This document shows positions 23,597-31,876 of a stretch of DNA of 33,073 nt, piece by piece. This DNA is from Anaerolineales bacterium (lineage in GTDB: Bacteria; Chloroflexota; Anaerolineae; Anaerolineales; Villigracilaceae), in contig JABFSL010000038.1 in NCBI GenBank assembly GCA_013140605.1, positions 1 through 33,073 on the forward strand, given 5' to 3'. A model generated the notes under the pieces. The model searched no databases. It saw only the letters and a list, made by a program, of their open reading frames with translations, and had not been told where the DNA came from. Both the position numbers and the translations under genes were made by a program. The stretch's first letter is position 1; each line of letters starts with the position of its first letter.

Positions 23597-25063
23597 ATGG
23601 AAATCTTAAACTATATAAATGGCGAATGGGTAAAGCCGACAGTCAAGGATTATTTTGATGTCATCAACCCTGCAACGGGGGATGTGATCGCGAAGACTCC
23701 GCTCGGCACAAAAGCGGATGTGGAAGCGGCGGCCAAGGCTGCGAGTGAAGCCTATGTTTCGTGGCGTCGCGTGCCTGTCAATGATCGCGTGCAGTATTTG
23801 TTCAAGCTCCGCAATTTGATGCGCGAGAATGGTGATGAGATTGCAAAACTCATTACTAACGAAGCGGGTAAAACTTTTGAAGAAGCCAAGGCCGAAATGG
23901 TGCGTGCGTACGAGAATATTGAAGTCGCCTGTGGAATGCCGCATTTGAGCAAGGGCGAATTCGTGGAAGACATCGCCCCTGGCATTGATGAGATCATGAT
24001 CCGCCAGCCTGTAGGTGTATGCGCCACCATCGCGCCGTTCAACTTTCCTGGCATGATCGTGTTTTGGTATCTGCCGTACGCGCTCGCGGCGGGCAACACC
24101 TATATCGTGAAGCCTTCCGAAAAAGTGCCGATGACCATGCAGTTCATTTTCAAGCTCATTGAGCAGGTTGGCTTCCCGAAGGGCGTGGTCAATATGGTCA
24201 ACGGTGCGAAGGATACCGTGGATGGCATTCTTGAGCATCCTACGATTCGCGCGATCACTTTTGTTGGCTCGACCAACGTTGCGAAATATATTTATTCAAC
24301 AGCCGCATTGCATGGCAAGCGTGTTCAGGCGCAAGGCGGAGCGAAGAACCCTGTTATCATTTTGCCTGATGCGGATATGGAAATGGCGACAAAGATCATC
24401 GCCGACTCAGCCTTCGGGTGTGCTGGTCAGCGCTGTTTGGCAGTTTCTCTTGCGGTGACGGTGGGTGAGTCGCGCAACATGTTCAATGAATTAATTTGTG
24501 ACGCCGCCGCGACAAGAACCGTCGGTTACGGGCTGGATGCGGGCATTCAAATGGGGCCGGTCATCAACAGCGCTTCCCAGCAGCGCGTGGAGCAGTTGAT
24601 CGCTCTCGGTGCGAAGGAAGGAGCATCTGTTCCCGTGGATGGACGCGGAACGGTGGTGAAGGGCTACGAGCGTGGATTCTTCGTCAGACCGACGATCCTG
24701 TCTGAGGTCCAGCCCGGAAGCGAGATCGCGAGGACGGAAATCTTTGGGCCAGTATTAAGCCTGATGCACGTAAATTCCATCGACGAAGCCATCCAATTAG
24801 TGAACAGCGGACAGTATGGCAACCAAGCCAGTCTGTTCACATCCAGCGGAAATGCCGCGCGCAGATTCAGATATGAAGCCGATGCGGGTAACATTGGAAT
24901 CAATATCGGCGTTGCCGCGCCGATGGCTTTCTTCCCGTTCAGCGGGTGGAAGGATTCGTTCTTCGGCGATATGCACGGGCAGGGCATGGACGCGGTGGAA
25001 TTTTTCACGCAGAAAAAAGTTGTGGTCGAACGCTGGCCGAAAGAGTGGACGAGAAAGTTTTAA
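23597..25063 (+). CDS. mmsA: CoA-acylating methylmalonate/malonate-semialdehyde dehydrogenase-like
   Basis: The 488-residue aldehyde dehydrogenase has [31 protein letters not shown] and the catalytic Cys in [10 protein letters not shown] (about C280), the form typical of MmsA. Where hydrolytic relatives have the Glu of ELGGK it reads QGGAKNP (Q near residue 246), as expected for enzymes that transfer the acyl group to CoA. MmsA turns malonate or methylmalonate semialdehyde into acetyl- or propionyl-CoA. The ATG at 23597 is 6 bases after AAGGAG; a GTG two codons earlier is too close to that site. Its place between aminotransferases suggests it takes their semialdehyde product. Confidence 0.85.
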   Translation: MEILNYINGEWVKPTVKDYFDVINPATGDVIAKTPLGTKADVEAAAKAASEAYVSWRRVPVNDRVQYLFKLRNLMRENGDEIAKLITNEAGKTFEEAKAEMVRAYENIEVACGMPHLSKGEFVEDIAPGIDEIMIRQPVGVCATIAPFNFPGMIVFWYLPYALAAGNTYIVKPSEKVPMTMQFIFKLIEQVGFPKGVVNMVNGAKDTVDGILEHPTIRAITFVGSTNVAKYIYSTAALHGKRVQAQGGAKNPVIILPDADMEMATKIIADSAFGCAGQRCLAVSLAVTVGESRNMFNELICDAAATRTVGYGLDAGIQMGPVINSASQQRVEQLIALGAKEGASVPVDGRGTVVKGYERGFFVRPTILSEVQPGSEIARTEIFGPVLSLMHVNSIDEAIQLVNSGQYGNQASLFTSSGNAARRFRYEADAGNIGINIGVAAPMAFFPFSGWKDSFFGDMHGQGMDAVEFFTQKKVVVERWPKEWTRKF

Positions 25064-25075
25064 GTTTTATTTCCT

Positions 25076-25171
25076 CGTCATTGCGAGGGCGATGTTCTTC
25101 GCCCGAAGCAATCTCCTAAATTATGAGGAGCTTGCTTCGTCGCAAAGAGCAAGAGCGCTCCTCGCAACGAC
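25076..25171. repeat. 96-base palindromic intergenic repeat, 'CGTCATTGCGAGG' family
   Basis: The ends CGTCATTGCGAGG (25076-25088) and CCTCGCAACGAC (25160-25171) are inverted. Inside, GAAGCAA...CTCCT pairs with AGGAG...TTGCTTC. Similar palindromes with this opening are scattered between genes in many bacteria. It fills the gap between the dehydrogenase and patA. Confidence 0.75.
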
Positions 25172-25190
25172 TTGGATTTGAGGATATTTT

Positions 25191-26552
25191 ATGACCGTAG
25201 ATTACGAAGACGCATTGGACTATTCATCGCGCTGGCTGGATTTGATCCAGAAGAACGAGTTTCCGACACAAGAAGAAGCGTATAAGATCATTGATGAATC
25301 AAAAAATAATTTTGCGGAATATTACAACCGCAACTGGTTGGAGTATCGCAAGTCGGTAACTGAGGCAGGTGATTGGGCCGCGGTGGAATGGAGCGGCTCA
25401 GGCTCGGTGTTCAAGGATGTGCTTGGCCGCGAGTATTTGGATTTTCTTGGCGGCTACGGCATGATGGACTTGGGCTGGAGTCACCCTGATGTGGTGAGGG
25501 CAGTGAAGGCACAGTTGGATCGCTCGCCGATGCCGTCACAGGAATTGATCGACCCGCTGCGAGGCGTGCTTGGAAAACTTCTTGCCAGCATCACGCCCGG
25601 CGATTTGAAATATAGTTGGTTCGCCGCAAGCGGGACCGAAGCCAATGAAGCCGCGATGAAGATCGCAAAATTATATACGGGCAAAACAGCGTTCATCGTT
25701 GGGGTGAGGGCGTTCCATGGAAAAACAATGGGCGCGCTTTCATTGATGGGTAAGGCTGATTACCGCGCGCCAATGGGAGCGATGTATGCGGGGCAGGTCT
25801 ATCACGTCCCGTTTGGTGATGCAGACGCGGTTGAGAAGCAGCTTGAGATTTGCGAGAAAGTTGGCATCGGTGTGGCGGCAGTGATGTTCGAGCCGATCCA
25901 GGGTGAATCAGGCGCGATTGTCCCGCCTGATGATTTCTGGCCGCGCATCCGTGACGCAACGAAAAAGTATGGCGTGCTGTTAATCGCAGATGAAGTGCAA
26001 ACAGGAATGGGACGCACGGGTAAGTTGTGGGGCGTTGAACATTGGAATGTTGTGCCTGATATTTTGACGGTTGCCAAATCTTTAGGCGGCGGTGTGATGC
26101 CTGTCAGCGCGGTGAGCACGACAGAGGAAATTTATCAGCCGATGATGTATCCGAATCCATTCATGCATACAACTACAACGGGCGGCGGCGCACTGGCATG
26201 TTCCGCTGCGATTGCTGCGATCCACGTAACGTTGCGCGAGCGGTTATGGGAAAAGGCCGCTGATAAAGGAAATTATCTGATCTCGAATTTGGAGAAATTC
26301 GTTGCACAATATCCGCAAATTTATGAGAAAATAACGGGCAAAGGTTTATTGATCGGCATGCATTTCAAGACACCTGAGATTGGTTACAAAGTTGCGGCTG
26401 GATTATTCAAGCGGAATGTAGTTGTCGCTGGTACGCTGACCAGTGCGCAAACCATCCGCGTTGAACCGCCGCTTATTGTTACCCGGGAGCAAATGGACAT
26501 GCTGCTGGACCGCTTGAGCGATGTGTTGACGGAAATTAATAAGACGATGTAG
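25191..26552 (+). CDS. patA: Putrescine aminotransferase (PatA/YgjG-like)
   Basis: The 453-residue class III aminotransferase closely follows E. coli PatA as I recall it: NWLEYRKSVTEAGDWAAVEW (about residues 48-67), SQELIDPLRG (116-125), GDLKYSWFAASGTEANEAA, FHGKTMGALS, ADEVQTGMGRTGK (D267), VAKSLGGGVMPV with PLP Lys K296, and VAGTLTSAQTIRVEPPL near the end. PatA moves an amino group from putrescine (also cadaverine) to 2-oxoglutarate, giving 4-aminobutanal. GAGG precedes ATG by 8 bases. Its position upstream of potABCD supports a polyamine role. Specificity between putrescine and cadaverine or lysine is not settled by sequence alone. Confidence 0.88.
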   Translation: MTVDYEDALDYSSRWLDLIQKNEFPTQEEAYKIIDESKNNFAEYYNRNWLEYRKSVTEAGDWAAVEWSGSGSVFKDVLGREYLDFLGGYGMMDLGWSHPDVVRAVKAQLDRSPMPSQELIDPLRGVLGKLLASITPGDLKYSWFAASGTEANEAAMKIAKLYTGKTAFIVGVRAFHGKTMGALSLMGKADYRAPMGAMYAGQVYHVPFGDADAVEKQLEICEKVGIGVAAVMFEPIQGESGAIVPPDDFWPRIRDATKKYGVLLIADEVQTGMGRTGKLWGVEHWNVVPDILTVAKSLGGGVMPVSAVSTTEEIYQPMMYPNPFMHTTTTGGGALACSAAIAAIHVTLRERLWEKAADKGNYLISNLEKFVAQYPQIYEKITGKGLLIGMHFKTPEIGYKVAAGLFKRNVVVAGTLTSAQTIRVEPPLIVTREQMDMLLDRLSDVLTEINKTM

Positions 26553-26555
26553 CAG

Positions 26556-26647
26556 ACCTGACAGGTTTCATTACGACTCTGATTAGTCGAGATTTTGTGA
26601 ATCAAAATTTGTTCGATTGATTGGAGATTTGTGGAAACCTGTCAGGT
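26556..26647. repeat. 92-base inverted repeat, 'ACCTGACAGGTTTC' family
   Basis: ACCTGACAGGTTTC (26556-26569) and its exact complement (26634-26647) enclose a further hairpin, ATTTTG/CAAAAT. It fills most of the 126-base gap between patA and potA. Confidence 0.75.
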
Positions 26648-26678
26648 TTATAAGATACCCTCACTATGGAGAAGATAG

Positions 26679-27794
26679 ATGACCAGTGAATTTGCAGTTG
26701 AAATGCGGGATGTTGTAAAACGTTTCATCACACCTGAAGGCAATGAAATGGCCGCCGTGGATCATGTGACCATGCAGATCAAGAACGGCGAGTTCTTTTC
26801 CATGCTCGGTTCTTCAGGGTGCGGCAAGACTACATCCTTGCGGATGGTCGCGGGATTTGAGTGGCCGACCGAAGGCGAGGTGTATATTGAGGGAAAGGCC
26901 ATGGGGCATACGCCTCCGTTTCAGCGCAAGGTGAATACGGTCTTTCAGAGCTATGCACTTTTTCAGCATTTGACCGTCTACCAAAACCTGGCGTTTGGTT
27001 TGGAAATGGAAGGCGCAGGAGCCGATGAGATCAAAAAGCGAGTCGGACGTGCCCTCGAGATGGTTCAGCTTACTGGGATGGATCGCCGCAAGCCCAAGCA
27101 GCTTTCCGGTGGACAGCAGCAGCGCGTCGCTCTCGCCCGGGCACTGGTCAAAACACCCGATGTTCTTCTGCTCGATGAGCCGCTTGGCGCGTTAGACTTG
27201 AAACTTCGCAAAGAAATGCAGCTTGAGCTCAAGGCACTTCAACAGCAATTAGGCATTACATTTATTTATGTTACGCACGATCAGGAAGAAGCGTTGACCA
27301 TGTCTGACCGTATCGCCGTGATGAGCAAGGGCAAGGTTCAACAAATGGGCACGCCGGTGGAAGTGTATGAACGCCCATCCAACAAGTTCGTGGCAGACTT
27401 TATCGGGGAGTCGAATTTCCTCGAAGGCAAGATCAAGTCCATCTCAGGTAATGAAGCGAGTGTCTTTATCCCCAGCTTGAATGCTGAGTTGGTTGGCATG
27501 TCCATTTCAGAAGGAATTGTCAAGGGCGAGGAAGTCAACGTATGCATTCGCCCTGAGAAGATCCGCATTGCGGATAAGGAAGCTGTCAATCAAAATATGT
27601 TCCGCGCCACTGTAACGAATACGGTTTATATTGGTGTGGACACGAAAGTTTTTGTGGATGCGCATGGGGCGAAATTAAAGATATGGGAACAGAACCGAAT
27701 TTCGCGACTCGACCCGAAATCTTTCTATACGGTCGGGCAGGAAGTTTGGCTGATGCTCCTGCCTGAGAATACGCTTGTGTTGAAAAAGGATTAG
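26679..27794 (+). CDS. potA: Spermidine/putrescine ABC transporter ATPase PotA
   Basis: The 371-residue ATPase energises polyamine import on the cytoplasmic face of PotBC. Walker A is GSSGCGKTT (about residues 43-51), the Q-loop is in [10 protein letters not shown], the signature is [15 protein letters not shown], Walker B is [12 protein letters not shown], and the switch His is in [12 protein letters not shown]-terminal TOBE-type regulatory domain fills about 240-371 ([11 protein letters not shown]), as in PotA and not simple import ATPases. The ribosome site GGAGA precedes ATG. It starts an operon potA-potB-potC-potD. Confidence 0.94.
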   Translation: MTSEFAVEMRDVVKRFITPEGNEMAAVDHVTMQIKNGEFFSMLGSSGCGKTTSLRMVAGFEWPTEGEVYIEGKAMGHTPPFQRKVNTVFQSYALFQHLTVYQNLAFGLEMEGAGADEIKKRVGRALEMVQLTGMDRRKPKQLSGGQQQRVALARALVKTPDVLLLDEPLGALDLKLRKEMQLELKALQQQLGITFIYVTHDQEEALTMSDRIAVMSKGKVQQMGTPVEVYERPSNKFVADFIGESNFLEGKIKSISGNEASVFIPSLNAELVGMSISEGIVKGEEVNVCIRPEKIRIADKEAVNQNMFRATVTNTVYIGVDTKVFVDAHGAKLKIWEQNRISRLDPKSFYTVGQEVWLMLLPENTLVLKKD

Positions 27795-27796
27795 CC

Positions 27797-28720
27797 ATGT
27801 TACAGCGACTCCGCGAAAGTAAATCAGCTCAGGGTACGTTTCTGGCGCTTCCGACAACGATTTGGTTGTTCGTTTTATTGATCATTCCGTTGATCCTCAC
27901 TTTGATCGTGAGTTTTGGAAAACGCACTCCCGACGGCGGTGTAATCTATACGTTTACTATTGATAATTACACCCGCCTGTTTGGATACAGTACAGATTGC
28001 CCCGATGGGCAGGCTTCATGCTTTGACCCGTTGTATGTGAATATTCTGGGGCGGTCGTTGTCACTGGCTTTCAATACAACGTTCTTTGTGATCGGCCTCG
28101 CGTATCCGCTTGCTTATTTTATTGCGCGCGCCCACCCGAAACAACGAAATTTTTATTTGTTCATGGTTTTGATTCCGTTATGGACGAATTTTGTTATCCG
28201 CGTATATGCGTGGATGATGCTGCTGCGCAAGGAAGGCGCGATCAATATCATTCTCGGCTGGGTGATGAATTTGTTCAACATTCCATTCACGCCGCTGGAG
28301 ATGTTATATACGCCCGGTGCGGTGCTGGTGGGTATGGTGTATGAATTTTTACCATTCATGATCCTGCCGATCTATACCTCGCTTGAGAAGATCGAGCCGT
28401 CTTTGTATGAAGCCGCCGCAGATTTGGGAGCGAACGCTGTCAAGACGTTCCTGCGTGTGACACTTCCGCTGTCCATGCCGGGCGTTGTGGCTGGGACGAT
28501 CCTCGTGTTCATCCCTGTTATGGGGACATTCATTGTGTCTGATATTCTTGGAGGCAGGCAGGTGATCCTGGTGGGGAACCTGATCCAGCGTCAATTCCTG
28601 GATGCGCGTGACCCGACCTTTGGCTCGGCCGCGTCGCTGATCCTGATGGTGATGACTTTGATCGTGACTTATTTCTATACGCGTAAATTCGGATTTGGAG
28701 AGGAGATCGTGGTCGCATGA
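27797..28720 (+). CDS. potB: Spermidine/putrescine ABC transporter permease PotB
   Basis: This 307-residue permease has six predicted membrane helices, the first at about residues 18-38. The EAA loop [20 protein letters not shown] that contacts PotA is at about 197-216. It begins 2 bases after potA and overlaps potC by 4 bases. PotB and PotC together form the channel. A loop with two Cys (DCPDGQASC) lies between helices 1 and 2, outside the membrane. Confidence 0.93.
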   Translation: MLQRLRESKSAQGTFLALPTTIWLFVLLIIPLILTLIVSFGKRTPDGGVIYTFTIDNYTRLFGYSTDCPDGQASCFDPLYVNILGRSLSLAFNTTFFVIGLAYPLAYFIARAHPKQRNFYLFMVLIPLWTNFVIRVYAWMMLLRKEGAINIILGWVMNLFNIPFTPLEMLYTPGAVLVGMVYEFLPFMILPIYTSLEKIEPSLYEAAADLGANAVKTFLRVTLPLSMPGVVAGTILVFIPVMGTFIVSDILGGRQVILVGNLIQRQFLDARDPTFGSAASLILMVMTLIVTYFYTRKFGFGEEIVVA

Positions 28721-29613
28721 ACCCATTTCGCCGTTCTCCCTTTGTGATCATTGCCGCGGTATTGGTTTATATATTTTTATATGCTCCAATCGTTGGCTTG
28801 ATCCTGTACTCGTTCAATGCCTCGCGCACAAACGTGACTTTTGAAGGATTCATTCCTGCGTTTAGTGAACGCGTGGTGATGGATGGCAGTCTTGTGAAAT
28901 CAAGTCCGTGCGGGCCGTTCCATTGGTACTGCGATCTTGCCAAGAATAATGATGTGGCTGAGGCGGCTGGGAATACGCTGAAGATTGCCTTTGTAGCGAC
29001 GATCATATCCACAGTCATTGGGACAATGTCCGCGCTGGCGTTGCAGCGCTATAACTTCAAGATGAAGCCGTTCTCACAGCTTTCACTTTACATTCCCATT
29101 GTTATCCCAGAGATCGTGATGGGTATTGGCATTCTTACGCTGTTCAGTCAGGTGTTTGGCTGGGCGAATAATGCCTTCAACCTTGTGGGAGATGCCCGTC
29201 TCTCGCTGGGTATTGCCACGGTGACTGTGAGTCATATCGCATTTATGGTTCCGTTCGTGACTCTGGTGGTGCAGGCGCGCTTGCAGGGATTTGATAAATC
29301 CTACGAAGAAGCCGCCATGGACTTGGGCGCCAATGAATGGACCACTTTCCGCCGCGTGACATTTCCCATGATCCTGCCGGGCGTTATGTCTGGCGCGTTA
29401 TTGGCATTTACATTATCGTTGGATGATTTTGTGATCACATTCTTTACAAATGGACCGGGTTCGACAACCCTGCCAATTTATGTCTACGGTCTGTTAAGGC
29501 GTATCATTACGCCGCAGGTCAATGCGCTTTCCACGGTTTGGATCCTGGTTGTATTTTTAGCGGTTATGGCTTTGCAGATCCTTCAAAACCGGGAGCAGAA
29601 ACCGCAGCACTAA
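28717..29613 (+). CDS. potC: Spermidine/putrescine ABC transporter permease PotC
   Basis: The 298-residue second permease starts on the ATGA that ends potB, so translation is coupled. It has six predicted membrane helices and the EAA loop [21 protein letters not shown] (about 191-211). The extracytoplasmic loop after helix 1 is long (about residues 31-80) and carries Cys in [12 protein letters not shown], matching the paired Cys in PotB. After it comes a 100-base gap before potD, with a small CGCATT/AATGCG hairpin. Confidence 0.93.
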   Translation: MNPFRRSPFVIIAAVLVYIFLYAPIVGLILYSFNASRTNVTFEGFIPAFSERVVMDGSLVKSSPCGPFHWYCDLAKNNDVAEAAGNTLKIAFVATIISTVIGTMSALALQRYNFKMKPFSQLSLYIPIVIPEIVMGIGILTLFSQVFGWANNAFNLVGDARLSLGIATVTVSHIAFMVPFVTLVVQARLQGFDKSYEEAAMDLGANEWTTFRRVTFPMILPGVMSGALLAFTLSLDDFVITFFTNGPGSTTLPIYVYGLLRRIITPQVNALSTVWILVVFLAVMALQILQNREQKPQH

Positions 29614-29713
29614 TATGATTGCGAATGCTGCAATGACAACTCGTTCAGGTATTCCGCATTTCGTTTGGAATGCGTAGCCAATAGACCATCTTATTTTTTT
29701 CTTGGAGGAAGAA

Positions 29714-30868
29714 ATGAAGAAATCGAATCTGTTTAAATTGCTGGCACTGCTTGTTATGGCAAGCATGGTGCTGGCGGCTTGCGGGGGCGGCGGGGATGCC
29801 ACCCAGGCTGTTGATAGCGGCGAGAAGGTTGCGTCTTCAGGGTTTGTCTGTCCTGAACCTTCGCCTCGTGTGGAGCTTACTTCCACCCAGTTAAACCTCT
29901 TTGTGTGGACGGAATATTTCCCTCCCGATATGCTTGAGTGTTTTGAACTGGTTTATGGGATTACGCTCAATCGTGACGAATATTCCAGCAATGAAGAAAT
30001 GTACGCAAAGGTTTCTGCCGGTGGGACATCCTACGATCTCGTTCAGCCAACCGACTACATCGTTGGTTTGATGATCCGTAACCAGCTCTTGCAGGAATTG
30101 GACAAGGCTCAATTGCCGAATATGTCCAGCTTTGACCCGGCCTGGTTGGACAAACCCTTTGACCCGGGCAATGTGTACACCCTGCCATATCTTGCCGGCA
30201 CCGATGCGATCGTCGTGAACACTGATACGGTTGAAAATGTTCCTCAATCCTGGGCAGACCTGTGGAAGCCCGAATATGCAGGGCGCATGATCTTCCTTGA
30301 TGATTCGCGCGCTGTCATCGGCCTGACTTTGCTGACCCTCGGATACGATCCCAACACGACCGATCCCGCTCAGCTTGAAGAGGCCAAAGTCAAACTTGCA
30401 GAGTTGGTTCCCAGCATCAAGGCCTTCGATAGCGACAGCCCCAAGACGGCCCTGATCGCTGGCGATGTTGACCTCGGCATGGTTTGGACTGGAGAGGCCT
30501 TTATTGCCAATCAGGAGAATCCAGCTTTTCAATACGTTTACCCGAGTGAGGGCGCAATCCTCTGGCAGGATAACTGGGTGATGCTCAAGGATGCTCCTCA
30601 TGCCGATGCCGCCTATGCCTGGCTCAACTACACCATGCAGGGCGATGTCTTCTGGCTGACCATTCGCGACTTCCAATATACAAATCCGAACAAGGCCGCT
30701 TTGGATTATGCAAAGGCTAACGAAGTGGATGTTTACAATGCGTACATCAATTCGCCGATCACCAATCCACCGGCTGATGCAGTTGCCAACGGCCACGGCA
30801 TAGAAGATGTGGGTGAGGCCGCTCCGCTCTTCGATAACATTTGGGTTGAGGTTAAGGGCGGTAACTAA
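29714..30868 (+). CDS. potD: Polyamine-binding lipoprotein PotD
   Basis: The 384-residue solute-binding lipoprotein has a signal peptide ending in lipobox VLAAC (Cys about residue 23) and a Gly-rich tether. It tracks E. coli PotD closely by memory: VWTEYFPP (Trp, Glu, Tyr of the ligand pocket), SSNEEMYAK, NKPFD-like DKPFDPG, ADLWKPEYAG, GMVWTGEAF, ILWQDNW (Trp and Asp of the pocket) and FQYTNPN. The pocket pair Asp/Glu of DDAREV reads DDSRAV here, so the second acid is Ala, which might shift preference among polyamines. GGAGGAA precedes the ATG at 29714; an in-frame TTG 12 bases earlier was rejected. A terminator follows. Confidence 0.92.
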   Translation: MKKSNLFKLLALLVMASMVLAACGGGGDATQAVDSGEKVASSGFVCPEPSPRVELTSTQLNLFVWTEYFPPDMLECFELVYGITLNRDEYSSNEEMYAKVSAGGTSYDLVQPTDYIVGLMIRNQLLQELDKAQLPNMSSFDPAWLDKPFDPGNVYTLPYLAGTDAIVVNTDTVENVPQSWADLWKPEYAGRMIFLDDSRAVIGLTLLTLGYDPNTTDPAQLEEAKVKLAELVPSIKAFDSDSPKTALIAGDVDLGMVWTGEAFIANQENPAFQYVYPSEGAILWQDNWVMLKDAPHADAAYAWLNYTMQGDVFWLTIRDFQYTNPNKAALDYAKANEVDVYNAYINSPITNPPADAVANGHGIEDVGEAAPLFDNIWVEVKGGN

Positions 30869-30894
30869 CCCTGAAATTTGAAAATACTATACTT

Positions 30895-30932
30895 ACCCCG
30901 GCAGGTGAAAGCCTGTCGGGGTTTTTGTTTTA
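30895..30932 (+). terminator. Rho-independent terminator after potD
   Basis: ACCCCGGCAGG (30895-30905) pairs with CCTGTCGGGGT (30912-30922) with one mismatch, around TGAAAG, then TTTTTGTTTT. It ends the pot operon. Confidence 0.9.
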
Positions 30933-31030
30933 ATGTGCTTCGTGTAGGCACTTGTGACATTTACCGTATATTATAGCTAATACAATAATCGTTGAGTTTA
31001 TCTGTTTTATTCAAAATCATCATAATTCCA

Positions 31031-31059
31031 TTGACAATAATGCAAAATCGTTATAACAT
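31031..31059 (+). promoter_or_regulatory. Promoter for the second Lrp/AsnC gene, placed for a leaderless mRNA
   Basis: A perfect TTGACA (31031-31036), a 17-base spacer and TAACAT (31054-31059) predict a start of transcription near 31066, which is the first base of the GTG start codon of the next gene. Confidence 0.55.
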
Positions 31060-31065
31060 ATAGGT

Positions 31066-31533
31066 GTGGAAAGCATAATCAGCACAAGTCAGCCAGAAAA
31101 TCTCGACACTATAGATTTATATATTATCGAGGCTCTGCAAAAAGACGGTCGGGTGGCATTTGCCCAGATCGCCGAACAGCTCAAAGTGTCGCCAGGCATG
31201 ATCCGCCAGAGATACAATCGCCTTGTCGAATTGGGATATCTCAAAGTGGTCGCGGTCACCAATCCGCTGATGATGGGTGTCCGCAAAATGGCGATGATCG
31301 GCATCCGCACCGATGGCGGCAAGCTGATGCAAGTTGCCGAAAAACTTTCCGAGCTAAAGGAAGTTGTCTATCTCGTGATTTTGAGCGGCCGATATGACAT
31401 CATGATCGAAGTCTTTTGCCGTGACCATGAAGAACTGCTAAGTTTCATGACCGAAAAACTTTCCACAGTGGATGGTGTGCGGGATACGGAATCCTTCATG
31501 CATTTGAAGATCGTCAAGGAAATCTATTTTTAG
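31066..31533 (+). CDS. Lrp/AsnC family transcriptional regulator, second copy
   Basis: The 155-residue protein has a winged helix-turn-helix (about residues 17-62; LQKDGRVAFAQIAEQLKVSPGMIRQRYNRL) and a RAM domain with LVILSGRYDIMIEV (about 102-115). The start is GTG at 31066: no in-frame ATG exists until well inside the DNA-binding domain, and no ribosome site is visible, in keeping with a leaderless message. It differs clearly in sequence from the regulator at 20203. It sits between the pot operon and a saccharopine-dehydrogenase-family gene, either of which may be its target. Confidence 0.88.
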   Translation: MESIISTSQPENLDTIDLYIIEALQKDGRVAFAQIAEQLKVSPGMIRQRYNRLVELGYLKVVAVTNPLMMGVRKMAMIGIRTDGGKLMQVAEKLSELKEVVYLVILSGRYDIMIEVFCRDHEELLSFMTEKLSTVDGVRDTESFMHLKIVKEIYF

Positions 31534-31630
31534 AAATTTCGCTTCAAGCGGACCTCGTGCCTGCTTCAGCGATACAAACTTTGTCTGCGTCCCAAGCATT
31601 GAGGATTGCGGAGCCAACCAAAAGGAAAAA

Positions 31631-31750
31631 ATGAAAGCGTTAGTTCATAGGTTCAAAAAAGTGGGGGATACGTTTATCAAAGCGTATTTAATGTCTCTGA
31701 TGATCACTCTTAATCCTGATAGCCAGAACAAGCCGCGTGACCGTTACTAA
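31631..31750 (+). CDS. Candidate 39-residue small protein
   Basis: An ATG with AAAGGA 4 bases upstream opens a 39-codon frame starting MKALVHRFKKVGDTFIKAYL and ending in KPRDRY. The N-terminal half could form a basic amphipathic helix (H, R, KK, K). A strong hairpin lies 14 bases after the stop. I recognise no family. It could be a real small protein, a leader peptide for the next gene, or chance. It fills most of an otherwise gene-free 343-base gap. Confidence 0.4.
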   Translation: MKALVHRFKKVGDTFIKAYLMSLMITLNPDSQNKPRDRY

Positions 31751-31763
31751 TGATACAACCTGC

Positions 31764-31789
31764 TTCAGCCGCCGTCCTCGGCGGCTGAA
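31764..31789. terminator. Strong hairpin after the small frame
   Basis: TTCAGCCGCCG and CGGCGGCTGAA (31764-31774 and 31779-31789) form a perfect 11-bp stem with a TCCT loop. The following CTATTTCC is a poor T-run, so termination would be partial or factor-assisted. Confidence 0.5.
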
Positions 31790-31829
31790 CTATTTCCGAT
31801 CATATATTTGGAATGTTTACACAATAATC

Positions 31830-31851
31830 TAACTCGCATCGTCGCGGGTTA
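31830..31851. other. Hairpin upstream of the saccharopine-dehydrogenase-like gene
   Basis: TAACTCGC and GCGGGTTA (31830-31837 and 31844-31851) pair over 8 positions, including one G-T pair, around ATCGTC. It ends 25 bases before the start codon, where it could act as an operator or leader structure. No trans-acting partner is evident. Confidence 0.3.
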
Positions 31852-31876
31852 AAAAACAAACGGAGAATGGATCGTC

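Noticed and set aside
23606..24238. A 210-codon open frame antisense to the semialdehyde dehydrogenase
   Set aside because: It is a by-product of the dehydrogenase codon pattern; no ribosome site or recognisable domain.
25076..25171. CRISPR or terminator
   Set aside because: A single palindrome without regular spacers or a T-run; it matches a dispersed intergenic repeat.
29891..30796. A 301-codon open frame antisense to potD
   Set aside because: It lies entirely opposite a clear PotD gene whose motifs and codon use explain the sequence, and its product shows no family features.
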